Position numbers and translations under genes: made by a program
Part shown: in pieces, positions 29,128-37,890 of the stretch
Layout: every line of letters begins with the position of its first letter
How positions within the stretch are numbered: position 1 is the stretch's first letter
Source of the DNA: an uncultured Eubacteriales bacterium
Lineage (GTDB): Bacteria > Bacillota > Clostridia > Saccharofermentanales > Fastidiosipilaceae
Assembly: GCA_902373515.1 (NCBI GenBank)
Contig: CABKML010000003.1
Location: 1 to 64,000 of the forward strand
Direction of reading: 5' to 3'
DNA length: 64,000 nucleotides
Notes under the pieces: generated by a model
The model's input: only the letters and a program-made list of their open reading frames with translations
What the model was told of the DNA's origin: nothing
Database searches by the model: none

Positions 29128-30507
29128 TTACCTGCCGCTCCGATTATTGTTTGCAGTTGTAGTTTCCGTCCAGGCCTGCAAAACCTTTTTTGTACCCGCC
29201 TGCGTCTTTTTAGCCGTCCGCTGCAAGGCGAAATCCAAAAGCATCTGACTTACTTTCAAATCCCCGTCTGCCAACGGTAAAGAAATGATGCCTTTCAAAT
29301 TCCGATTGTTCAGCGCATCTGAAGCCAGACGAACACCCAAAGGCGGGGTTGCCAAATAAGTTTCCGGCAAGTCGCGCGCCAACATATTGCGGACTGTCGC
29401 GTTATCATAATAAAGTATTTGTTCAGTATTTTTACTATCATCAATTAACAAAAAGTCATGAAAACGCAAGGCTAAAATTTCGCTGTTCAAATCGGCAGCA
29501 TCCATAACATCATCCAGATAATTGAACAAAAAAGCGCGTTTTACGGCATTATTCAAGCAATGAATACTGATTTTGTCCTCTACCAGCCAACGTTGATATT
29601 GACGCCAAACCGCCGGTTGAATAAGCGGTTTAATACGGCGGTTGAAATCGTCCTGTGCCAGCACCTGTTCCAATTGCCGGAACAAAAAGTTTTTCGATTT
29701 GGCCGCCGACTGGTCCAAATTAATCAGACGTGAAACTATTTCACCGGCAACCTCATTGACCATCAAAGGCAAATGTAAAAATAACATTCTCGATTCCTTG
29801 ACATACCAAGTCCAATCAACCATCAGGAAAAAGTAGCCTAATACAGTGGCTGCGAAAGTACCTTTACTTTGAATGGCATAACGGCGGAAAAATTCCGTCA
29901 AATTGCTGCAAGTCTGCTTGATTAACAATTCCTTCTCCAACAAACGGACACATTGTTGAACAAATATCCGATCCGAAAGTTCCAAAGAGCATTTGTCCGC
30001 CAATAATTCTTGCGCAAACGGCGGTCTTTCTTCTCCGCGCCCCTGCAAATAGCGATAAACCAGACTCAAAGTCAACTGCATATCACTATTGGGAAAAGCG
30101 TGCTGCCAGATAACAAAGCCGATGATGAAAGTATAGTAACTGGCGCGATATAAGGCCATATTACGTAAAATCTGTTTTTCTTCTTTATACAATGGTTCAC
30201 TGAAAGCGGCATAAATCAAGCCGACCTGCTGCGTATTCAACTGATTGGTAAAATTCGCCAGTTGATTGGTTGACAAGCGCGCCAGCTGATCCAGAAAGGC
30301 ATTGACGGAACTGCGATCAATTTGAGCCGGGATTTCTTCAATCAGCAAGTGCGTCCGGCGCACAATCTGCAAAGCGTCCTGCAAACGCAACTTATTAAGC
30401 GGATGTTGCTCTTTTTCGTCAAGCTCCGGCTGTTCGCCGCCCGCCATCCAGGCACTCAATTCCGTTCCCTGTGTGTTTTTGCTGTTTTCCTGCTTATTTT
30501 CCGACAT
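29128..30507 (-). CDS. unknown mostly helical protein, possible EH-signature-like C-terminus
   Basis: I do not recognise this gene. It is 459 aa, soluble, without signal peptide, mostly alpha-helical, with a disordered, charged N-terminus (1-40). Around 320-390 a segment AVKRAFLFNYLDDVMD followed by LRFHDFLLID and an ILYYDN stretch loosely recalls the pattern I remember for EH-signature proteins (such as ZorC of Zorya), but the key Glu and His are not evident. The start ATG follows AGGGAAGCA. It lies 22 bp downstream of the ExbB-like gene and 4 bp upstream of the DUF4015 lipoprotein gene. This arrangement suggests it couples a membrane complex to other parts. The domain idea is speculative. 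Confidence 0.5.
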   Translation of the reverse strand: MSENKQENSKNTQGTELSAWMAGGEQPELDEKEQHPLNKLRLQDALQIVRRTHLLIEEIPAQIDRSSVNAFLDQLARLSTNQLANFTNQLNTQQVGLIYAAFSEPLYKEEKQILRNMALYRASYYTFIIGFVIWQHAFPNSDMQLTLSLVYRYLQGRGEERPPFAQELLADKCSLELSDRIFVQQCVRLLEKELLIKQTCSNLTEFFRRYAIQSKGTFAATVLGYFFLMVDWTWYVKESRMLFLHLPLMVNEVAGEIVSRLINLDQSAAKSKNFLFRQLEQVLAQDDFNRRIKPLIQPAVWRQYQRWLVEDKISIHCLNNAVKRAFLFNYLDDVMDAADLNSEILALRFHDFLLIDDSKNTEQILYYDNATVRNMLARDLPETYLATPPLGVRLASDALNNRNLKGIISLPLADGDLKVSQMLLDFALQRTAKKTQAGTKKVLQAWTETTTANNNRSGR

Positions 30508-30529
30508 TGCTTCCCTGCCGCCTTACCCA

Positions 30530-32164
30530 TTAAACCTGCTGATTATTCTTAGGAATACCGGTATCCGCACGCAAACTGTTGCTGATACTTTGAGCACTAT
30601 CTTTTATCTCCGTGGTCGTATTAGCTAAACGCAAGCTGATTTCCGCCAGGCTCTCGTCAAATTCATTCAAGGTGTTCTTAACACCGGCTGACAGCTGATA
30701 AGAGAACTGATTGACGGAACGATTAAGACTTTCATTCAAACCGGCCAGGCTGTCGTTAATTTGAGCACTTTGGCGACTTAAAGTATCGGCATTATGCGCC
30801 ATTTCCTGAGACAACTGATGCAAATCCGACAACAGACGGTTGTTAGAATCTTCCAGGCTCTGAACATTATTGCGCGTATTATTATTTTCATTAACCAAAG
30901 CCGACAGCAGATTATTCATTTCGGTCGAGAAGACCTGCAGTTCACTGCTTAAATTATTCAATCGATCGGCAAGTTGGTTCTGCTCACCGTTATAAATGTT
31001 TTCAAAATTACTTGTCGTCGCTGCAATGCTTTTGATAGCTTCACTATTGGCCTGCATATCATCTTGCCATTGCTGTCTGACTTCGGCTAATTGTTGCAAA
31101 GCCAGCTGCGTATTTTGTTGCAATTCCAGCTGATCGGCTTTAGCCTGGGCTAAATTATCCAAAGCAATATCAACTTGACTTGATCCTGCCTGCAGGCTTT
31201 GAGTCAATTTATCCATTTCCGTGTAAAAGCCTTGTAGACGCTCCGTCAAATTGCGACTGACTGCTGCCGTAAAATTATCTGCCAGCTCAGCCATACCTTT
31301 ACTTTGTTTATCAGCCAGATTCTCCGCCAAGTCTACCAGCGCATCGGAAGCTTTTTTATAAGCCGGCGCGATCTCATTCAGCATAACTTCTCTGATATTG
31401 GCACTTATTTCTTCCGCCAGTTCTTTATGGCTCAATTTATCTACGCTCTCAGCCAGATAAGCTACCGATTCGTTCATTTCCCGATCATAGCGCACGAAAG
31501 AGTCCACCAGAACAGCTGTACCGGCCAATTCTTCAAATACCGGAATCCGCCGCATGGTTACTTCTACAAGATAATTAATAGCCTGCTGCAACTTGTAGCG
31601 ATTACGCTGAACTGTAATTGCCAGCAGCAAAGCCATGAACGCGCCCAACAGCAAAGGCAAGCTGCTGACGCTCAGGACAACGGAACTTTGTTCGCTGCTG
31701 ATAAAAGAGAAACCGGAAAGCCAGAAAATTGCCGACAACAGGGAGGATACCGCAATAATTTGCAACGGAATTTCATAAGTAAATAAAGTATACTGTTTAG
31801 CCGTTAACAAGTTATCGAAGTTATAAACATTACTCGGTTTCGTAATCCACTTACCGTGATACAATCTCTCGGAATCATCTTCCAGTTGTTTGGTAGCACT
31901 GTCCAACAAATCAAAACCTTGTTGGGTCACAATCTGACTCAACAATTTCAAATTGGCAATATCGCATGACTTAATTTCCGTCACATTATGGGCTACCGCT
32001 CGCAAACTGCCGTGTAGGGAGCTGTAAGTCCGACGCATTTTGGCCAAGTAATGTAACGCCAAGGTCACAATCATCAACACCACCAGCAATACAAAAAAGC
32101 TGAAACTCAAAACCGGCAAATTACTGCTGCCGGCAATATAAAACGGTAACAAAGCTGCTGCCAT
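30530..32164 (-). CDS. MotA/TolQ/ExbB-like membrane protein with long coiled-coil tail
   Basis: The topology is that of ExbB/TolQ/ZorA. There is one helix near residues 15-40, a cytoplasmic loop of about 100 aa, two close helices (around 140-165 and 175-198; the second contains SLPLLLGAFMALLLAITV), then about 340 residues of heptad-rich coiled coil rich in Gln, Asn, Ser and Leu. Conserved channel residues of MotA/ExbB are not certain. I chose the ATG at 32162-32164 with AGGAGG seven bases upstream; the frame opens eight codons earlier. No ExbD, MotB or ZorB partner is adjacent. It is first in a group of four genes. Confidence 0.6.
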   Translation of the reverse strand: MAAALLPFYIAGSSNLPVLSFSFFVLLVVLMIVTLALHYLAKMRRTYSSLHGSLRAVAHNVTEIKSCDIANLKLLSQIVTQQGFDLLDSATKQLEDDSERLYHGKWITKPSNVYNFDNLLTAKQYTLFTYEIPLQIIAVSSLLSAIFWLSGFSFISSEQSSVVLSVSSLPLLLGAFMALLLAITVQRNRYKLQQAINYLVEVTMRRIPVFEELAGTAVLVDSFVRYDREMNESVAYLAESVDKLSHKELAEEISANIREVMLNEIAPAYKKASDALVDLAENLADKQSKGMAELADNFTAAVSRNLTERLQGFYTEMDKLTQSLQAGSSQVDIALDNLAQAKADQLELQQNTQLALQQLAEVRQQWQDDMQANSEAIKSIAATTSNFENIYNGEQNQLADRLNNLSSELQVFSTEMNNLLSALVNENNNTRNNVQSLEDSNNRLLSDLHQLSQEMAHNADTLSRQSAQINDSLAGLNESLNRSVNQFSYQLSAGVKNTLNEFDESLAEISLRLANTTTEIKDSAQSISNSLRADTGIPKNNQQV

Positions 32165-32286
32165 ATTATTCCTCCTAGAAAGTGTTGCCATGAATAGGCT
32201 CTGAACCTTAATTATAAATTAATCGGGCAAATTTTTCATAAGAATAAATTTCTTTTTGACTTCTTTTTAAAAACATTGTTGACATC

Positions 32287-33039
32287 TTAGACGATATTTT
32301 CTTCGCTCAGATTCTTCTCCGCCTGTTCTTGCGCCAAAGCCTTAATTTCACTGAAAGTTTCCGCCTCGAAAATACTTGTGCTCTTGGAGGAATTGGGAAG
32401 AAAACTGATGATATTTTCACTTATCCGGTCTAAATAATTTTTAATCGCCTGTTCGATTAAATCGCGCTTTCTGGTCCGCATCGCCTTAACTATAAGACAA
32501 CGATCTTTTATCGTATCCAGACATTGCGGCATGCTTTTACGAAAATATAAAATTTTAAAGCCTTCCAAGTAACCGAATATAATATTCTGCAAAGATGCCA
32601 ATCTGCTCATCCCGGAAAAGAAGGAAATTTTGGTATTAAAATCACGCGCTACCGCATGCAGTTTCACCGTATCGGCCTTTTCTTCCAAAACCCTGATTGC
32701 CTCTTCATTCATACGTTCAAGTTCCAGAAAATCTTCTTCCTGCATATTCAATGAAGCCTGATAGGCGGCAAGCGTGTCAAAAACCAGCCTGATAGCATAA
32801 ATTTCCGTTATGTCCTGCCGACAGACAATATTGGAATAATAACCGACATTCCGGTTATAACCGAGCAGACCTTCTTTGTGTAAAGCTTTTAAGGCATTAT
32901 GTACGGGCGTACGTGAAACAAAGAGAGTTTTAGCTAAAAGATTTTCATTAATTTTTTCGCCCAAAGGATAGACGCCGTCCAAAACGTCTTTTTTAATCGC
33001 TTTATATATTCGTGTCGATAACAAATCCTTAGTGCCCAT
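32287..33039 (-). CDS. GntR family (FCD) transcriptional regulator
   Basis: The N-terminal winged helix-turn-helix (residues ~5-70) has the GntR pattern: an IYKAIKKDVLDGVYPLGEKI start and SRTPVHNALKALHKEGLL as recognition helix. The C-terminal FCD domain (~80-220) is all-helical and usually binds a small carboxylic acid and metal. A charged tail of ~25 aa follows. It is a paralogue of the next upstream regulator, with matching GYN-VGYY and DITEIYAIRL segments. It lies behind PFOR on the same strand. The ligand is unknown; an organic acid related to pyruvate metabolism is a guess. Confidence 0.88.
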   Translation of the reverse strand: MGTKDLLSTRIYKAIKKDVLDGVYPLGEKINENLLAKTLFVSRTPVHNALKALHKEGLLGYNRNVGYYSNIVCRQDITEIYAIRLVFDTLAAYQASLNMQEEDFLELERMNEEAIRVLEEKADTVKLHAVARDFNTKISFFSGMSRLASLQNIIFGYLEGFKILYFRKSMPQCLDTIKDRCLIVKAMRTRKRDLIEQAIKNYLDRISENIISFLPNSSKSTSIFEAETFSEIKALAQEQAEKNLSEENIV

Positions 33040-33176
33040 AAATTAACCTTATAGCTTTCATACTATTCAATCCGACGGATTCAAACTGAACTGTCAGCAA
33101 TACAATTAAGATAAATTTAGCACATAAATAGCTTATATTTCTGTAAAATTTGCTAACAAACTGTAAATTGCTCCTT

Positions 33177-33842
33177 TTAATTCTCATTTTTTGAAAATTG
33201 TTGCAACAGATAGTCACGATAATCCAGCCAACGCTGCTCGACAATACGATAAATCGCCGCATGATCAAGCTGCCGCATCGCCGCCAGCAAATTATCATTA
33301 TATTGCCAAAAAGCTCTGTCATTACGTTCCATATTATTAATAAACCAAGCTTTATAGTCATGTAAATAATTACTGAGCAGCTCCTGAAAACGGGGTAAAC
33401 GCTGCATGCCGGCAGACTGCTGAATAATAGCGCAAAATTCCTCATTCAGGCAGTAAAGACAATTATAGTCGCCTTCGTGTTCCGAAATCGCCCGAATTTC
33501 CGCATTAATTTCCTGCAATTTCTGCCAATTGCCCTCACTCATGTTGCAAGCGGCCCGATAGCACTGCAAGGCTTCCAAAGCTATTCTGATAGCGAAAACT
33601 TCGATTATGTCCTCTCTTTTATTACCGACGACAAAATAACCGACATATTTATTATAGCCGAGCAGGCCCTCATTATATGCCCGTTGCAAAGCCTGCCGGA
33701 CGGGAGTACGGGAAACGAACAAAGTATCGGCAACCTTCTGCTCGTTAATCTGCTTATCAGGTTTCCAGGTACCGTTGCTTATATTGGATCTGATGTACTT
33801 ATAAATACTGTCCGACAACAGTTTTCGTTTGTCAAATTTCAT
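33177..33842 (-). CDS. GntR family (FCD) transcriptional regulator
   Basis: This is the second FCD-type GntR regulator, 221 aa. The winged helix contains SRTPVRQALQRAYNEGLLGY, and the C-terminal helical domain has EDIIEVFAIRIALEALQ. It is clearly related to the regulator at 32287-33039 and probably arose by tandem duplication. The start ATG follows CGGAAATT. It lies 118 bp downstream of PFOR. The promoter region carries TATAAT flanked by inverted GTACTTC/GAAGTAT arms that could be an operator. Ligand unknown. Confidence 0.88.
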   Translation of the reverse strand: MKFDKRKLLSDSIYKYIRSNISNGTWKPDKQINEQKVADTLFVSRTPVRQALQRAYNEGLLGYNKYVGYFVVGNKREDIIEVFAIRIALEALQCYRAACNMSEGNWQKLQEINAEIRAISEHEGDYNCLYCLNEEFCAIIQQSAGMQRLPRFQELLSNYLHDYKAWFINNMERNDRAFWQYNDNLLAAMRQLDHAAIYRIVEQRWLDYRDYLLQQFSKNEN

Positions 33843-33960
33843 AATTTCCGCTGTTATTCATTATTTTTTGTTAGAGATACTTCTATTGGTATTATAAATG
33901 ATTGGAAGTACAATAAATTTGTAGCGGCGGTAAAAATGCATTTCGAGCGATTAATGTTTT

Positions 33961-36900
33961 TTAGAGCGATTTTTCTGCTTCCTTTTGCCAGAAATCCGCC
34001 GGTACGGTTTCATATTCTTTACTTTTACGCAAATAAGAAAGATAGCGTCTTTGGGCATCGTGTTCCGCCCGGGCGATGAAGGCATCCACTTCGGCCGGCT
34101 GATATTTCTGCAACAGAGAACTGTAGCGTCCCTCCTGCATCAAAAACTCCTTAAATCCGCCCTTGGGCTGCTTGGAATCCAATTGGAACGGATTTTTACC
34201 GTTATGTTCGCGGGTCGGGTCATAGCGATAAAGATGCCAATATCCGGATTCCACCGCCATTTTCTCTATTTGTTGGGCATAGCGCAAACCGCCTTTGATT
34301 TGATGTTCAATACAGGGCGAATAAGCAATAACGAGTGACGGTCCGTTGTACTTTTCCGCTTCGACCAAAGCTTTCAGCGTTTGTGCCTGATTAGCCCCCA
34401 TAGCAATTTGCGCAACATACACATAGCCGTAATTCATGGCCATCATGCCTAAATCTTTCTTGGCAATAGCTTTACCGCCGGCGGCAAATTGTGCAATTGC
34501 AGCTGTCGGCGTCGCTTTGGAAGCCTGACCGCCGGTGTTGGAATAAACTTCCGTATCCAAAACCAGAATATTAACATTTTCGCCGGTAGAAATAACATGA
34601 TCCAAACCGCCGTAGCCGATATCATATGCCCAACCGTCGCCGCCGATAATCCAATTGGAACGCTTGCTGAAATAATCTTTGTACTCCAACAGGCGGGCTA
34701 TAATATTTTGCACTTCCGGCAGCGGCAACAGTTTCTGCCAACGCTCCAGCAAAGCCTGCAAAGCTGCCGCCCGTTCAAGTGTTCCCTCCGTCTCTGCCAG
34801 ATTTTCCTGCCACTCTTTAATTATGTTGCAATCTTCAGCTTCTACCTGCAAATTCTCAGCCTGTACGAGGTCAAGCAGTTGATTCAGCAAATTATTAATT
34901 CTTTGCTGTAACTGTTTAGCCGCCAAATACAAACCGAAGCCGTTCTCGGCATTATCTTCAAACAAAGAATTCGTCCAAGCCGGGCCGCGACCGCAACTGT
35001 CCTTACAATAAGATTGACTGGGAACAGCACCGCCGTAAATAGAAGAGCAGCCGGTAGCATTGGAAATAATCATTTTATCTCCGAAAAGTTGAGTCAATAA
35101 CTTTATGTAAGGGGTTTCGCCGCAGCCGGCACAAGCTCCCGAGAACTCGAAATAAGGTTGGTTGAATTGTGAACCTTTAACAACAGTGGCCTTCATCGGA
35201 TTGGGTTTACGCGGTAACTTAATAAGATAATCCCACTGTCCGGCCGCCTCCGGCATGTTCGTCAAATCTTCCATCACCAAAGCTTTTTTCGGTGCCGGGC
35301 AAGTTTCTACACAGGCAGCACAACCGGTGCAATCAAGCGGTGAAACCTGAATACGATAGCGATAGTTATTATAAGGTCTGGTTCCGGCAACTGTTTTAAG
35401 ATCGCCCTTTCCCGCCGCTTCCTCTTCCGTTAAGAGAAAAGGACGAATAACGGCATGCGGGCAAACAAGGGAACATTGGTTGCACTGAATACAATTTTCC
35501 GCGATCCATCTTGGAGCCTGTAAAGACACTTCTCTTTTTTCGAATTTAGTTGTACCTTGAGGAAAATTGCCCCATTTATAAGGCATAAAAGCGGAAACAG
35601 GCAAGTAATCGCCCTTCTGCCGATTCATCATTTCCGCAACATCGTTCATGAATTTCGCTTCATCGCTGTCACCGTAAAGATCCCAAGCCCGACTGCCCAG
35701 ATTATTGGTAACGCCGTCCAAAGGGCAATTAGCCCAGGAAGCAGGGACATCCACAAGCTCGGCTGCTTCCAAGCCGGCTTTAACGGCACGCAAATTCATC
35801 TGCACAATCTCTTCGCCCTTCATCTTATAAAAAGAAGCGACATATTCCTGCAAATATGCAGCCGCCTGCTCCAAAGGCAGCACCTTCGCTACAGCAAAAA
35901 AAGCTGCCTGCAAAACTGTATTCGTCCTTTTGCCCAAACCTACTTCTTTGGCCAATTTATAGGCGTCAATTAAATAAAATTTAATATTTTTCTCAGCAAT
36001 CTTACGTTTATATGCCGCCGGCAGAAAGCGCTCCAGGTCAGCTGCCGTCCAAATAGAATTTAAAAGGAAACTGCCGCCGGGTTTCAAATCATCCAGCATA
36101 TCGTACTTAAAAACATATGATTGTTGCGAGCAGGAAACGAAATCGGCGCTGTTAACCAAATAAGGCTGATTAATTGCCTGCCGGCCGAAACGCAAATCGG
36201 AAATAGTCAGACCGCCTGATTTCTTGGAATCGTAGGAAAAATAAGCCTGCACGGCCAAATCTATCTGATCACCGATAATTTTAATTGTATTCTTGTTCGC
36301 TCCGACCGTACCGTCTGAACCCATACCCCAAAAACGGCAGGAAACCGTGCCCTTTTCAGTTGTGTCGATATGTTGCGAACGGGGAAGTGAAAGATGCGTT
36401 ACGTCGTCATTGATAGCCAGGGTAAATTCCGGCTTGCACTCCGGGCTTTGCATATTCCGATAAAGAGCGAAAATATCATCCGGCGTTGTATCTTTGGAAG
36501 CTAAACCGTAACGGCCGCCGATAATTTTCGGTGCCTTCGCCTCACCGCTGAATGCCGCCATAACATCCAGTTTCAAAGGTTCATTGTTCGCTCCCGGTTC
36601 TTTGGTGCGATCCAAAACGGCCAAGCAGCGACAACTTGCAGGCACAGCTGCTCTTAATTTGGCATGGACAAACGGCCGATACAAGTGAACTTGCACCAGA
36701 CCCAAATCGTCAGACCCGTTTTTTTGCAAATAATTTATAGTATCTTTGATTGTCTCGCAAATTGAGCCCATGGCAACAATAACATACTTGGCATCCGCCG
36801 CTCCGTAATAATTGAACAGTTGGTAATTTTTCCCCGTCAAAGCGTTAATTGTCCGCATTTCCTTCTCTACAGTCTGCGGCAAAGCGGCATAAACGGAATT

Positions 36901-37599
36901 GCAGGCTTCTCGGGCCTGAAAAAATATATCGCCGTTCTGATTGGAGCCGTAAAGCCACGGATTGTTGGGCGACAATGAGCGGGCCCGAAATTGCCTGAGC
37001 GCCTCCCTATCGACCAATCCCGGCAAAATATCGTCCGGCAGAATCGCAATTTTCTGAATTTCATGCGAAGTACGAAAGCCGTCAAAAAAGTGCATAAAAG
37101 GCATTGATTGTTTAATTGCCGCCAAATGGGTAACTAAAGCCAAATCATAAGCTTCCTGTACGGAAGCTGAACAAATTTGCGCAAAACCGGTAGTTCTCGC
37201 CGCCATTACATCCGAATGGTCGCCGAAAATAGACAAAGCGTGTGTAGCAATTGTTCTGGCCGCCACATGCATAACAACGGGCAACATCTCACCGGCAATT
37301 TTGAACATATCCGGCAGCATCAAAAGTAAGCCTTGAGAGGCGGTAAAAGTGGTAGCCAACGTCCCGCCGGAGGCAGCGCCATGTAAAACACCGCTTGCGC
37401 CTCCTTCAGATTGCATCTCAATCACGTTCACTGTCTGGTGAAAAATATTCAGTTTGTTCTGTTTCGACCACTTATCAACGTAATCGGCCATCGGGGAAGA
37501 AGGCGTTATCGGATAAATGCCGGCAATCTCCGTAAAAGGATAAGCGGCCAATGCCGTCGCCTGATTACCGTCTACAGTTACGAACTTCTTATTTTCCAT
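33961..37599 (-). CDS. nifJ: pyruvate:ferredoxin (flavodoxin) oxidoreductase
   Basis: This single-chain PFOR converts pyruvate and CoA to acetyl-CoA and CO2 and passes electrons to ferredoxin or flavodoxin. It marks an anaerobic lifestyle. Domain order is complete: the N-terminal pyruvate-binding domain (YPITPSSPMADYVDKW), a gamma domain, a two-cluster ferredoxin domain (CIQCNQCSLVCP and CTGCAACVETCP) and a TPP domain with GDGWAYDIGYGG and NTGGQASKATP. A further Cys pair CAGCGE binds the third cluster. I chose the ATG at 37597-37599, preceded by GAGGTGGAG. At 1212 aa it is full length. It is preceded by a strong promoter and a terminator-bearing leader. Confidence 0.97.
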   Translation of the reverse strand: MENKKFVTVDGNQATALAAYPFTEIAGIYPITPSSPMADYVDKWSKQNKLNIFHQTVNVIEMQSEGGASGVLHGAASGGTLATTFTASQGLLLMLPDMFKIAGEMLPVVMHVAARTIATHALSIFGDHSDVMAARTTGFAQICSASVQEAYDLALVTHLAAIKQSMPFMHFFDGFRTSHEIQKIAILPDDILPGLVDREALRQFRARSLSPNNPWLYGSNQNGDIFFQAREACNSVYAALPQTVEKEMRTINALTGKNYQLFNYYGAADAKYVIVAMGSICETIKDTINYLQKNGSDDLGLVQVHLYRPFVHAKLRAAVPASCRCLAVLDRTKEPGANNEPLKLDVMAAFSGEAKAPKIIGGRYGLASKDTTPDDIFALYRNMQSPECKPEFTLAINDDVTHLSLPRSQHIDTTEKGTVSCRFWGMGSDGTVGANKNTIKIIGDQIDLAVQAYFSYDSKKSGGLTISDLRFGRQAINQPYLVNSADFVSCSQQSYVFKYDMLDDLKPGGSFLLNSIWTAADLERFLPAAYKRKIAEKNIKFYLIDAYKLAKEVGLGKRTNTVLQAAFFAVAKVLPLEQAAAYLQEYVASFYKMKGEEIVQMNLRAVKAGLEAAELVDVPASWANCPLDGVTNNLGSRAWDLYGDSDEAKFMNDVAEMMNRQKGDYLPVSAFMPYKWGNFPQGTTKFEKREVSLQAPRWIAENCIQCNQCSLVCPHAVIRPFLLTEEEAAGKGDLKTVAGTRPYNNYRYRIQVSPLDCTGCAACVETCPAPKKALVMEDLTNMPEAAGQWDYLIKLPRKPNPMKATVVKGSQFNQPYFEFSGACAGCGETPYIKLLTQLFGDKMIISNATGCSSIYGGAVPSQSYCKDSCGRGPAWTNSLFEDNAENGFGLYLAAKQLQQRINNLLNQLLDLVQAENLQVEAEDCNIIKEWQENLAETEGTLERAAALQALLERWQKLLPLPEVQNIIARLLEYKDYFSKRSNWIIGGDGWAYDIGYGGLDHVISTGENVNILVLDTEVYSNTGGQASKATPTAAIAQFAAGGKAIAKKDLGMMAMNYGYVYVAQIAMGANQAQTLKALVEAEKYNGPSLVIAYSPCIEHQIKGGLRYAQQIEKMAVESGYWHLYRYDPTREHNGKNPFQLDSKQPKGGFKEFLMQEGRYSSLLQKYQPAEVDAFIARAEHDAQRRYLSYLRKSKEYETVPADFWQKEAEKSL

Positions 37600-37611
37600 C
37601 TCCACCTCAAT

Positions 37612-37738
37612 AAAAAAGAACCGACAACGACCAATAAACTTAGGTCAAGTCGGCTCTTTTTTAAGAACAAAACTCTATACTAATATCTTCGATTTACAAC
37701 TATTCAATTAAGTTGATACGCTGTTTACCACAACTTGG
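37612..37738 (-). promoter_or_regulatory. PFOR leader with attenuator-like terminator
   Basis: The transcript should start near 37738 and run ~140 nt to the PFOR start. It holds an intrinsic terminator (stem GCCGACTTGACC/GGTCGTTGTCGG plus a T-rich tail TTCTTTTTT, 37612-37654) directly before the ribosome binding site. The first leader bases, CAAGTTG (37731-37737), can pair either with CAACTT (37710-37715) or with CGACTTG (37646-37652) in the terminator's 5' arm. That is the layout of an antiterminator switch. The upstream gene has its own terminator, so this hairpin belongs to the PFOR leader. No known riboswitch class is recognised. Confidence 0.65.
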
Positions 37739-37744
37739 ACTATT

Positions 37745-37773
37745 ATTATAGTCTTTTATACGAACTTAGTCAA
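37745..37773 (-). promoter_or_regulatory. promoter for PFOR
   Basis: TTGACT, 17 bp and TATAAT on the minus strand, the strongest promoter match in the window. Confidence 0.88.
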
Positions 37774-37832
37774 AAATTATGTCAAGCGCCGGATCGCCGA
37801 TTATTATAAATCGCCACATCTACCGCTCCGGC

Positions 37833-37864
37833 AAAAAACAGGCGGAAGATCTACATCTCCCGCC
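37833..37864 (-). terminator. terminator of PGK-TIM gene
   Basis: Minus-strand stem GGCGGGAGAT/ATCTTCCGCC (one G-U) is followed by TGTTTTTT, 27 bp after the stop. Confidence 0.88.
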
Positions 37865-37890
37865 CGCTTATCGCTTATTCGGACAATCAA

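Noticed and set aside
25683-32164. Calling the four-gene cluster a Zorya defence system
   Set aside because: The first protein resembles ZorA in topology and the second may resemble ZorC, but no OmpA-like ZorB or SNF2-type ZorD is present and the EH residues are not visible. Kept only as a hypothesis.
33029-33445. Minus-strand frame of 138 codons overlapping both GntR genes
   Set aside because: It lies mostly inside the upstream regulator in another frame; both regulators have clear domains and sites.
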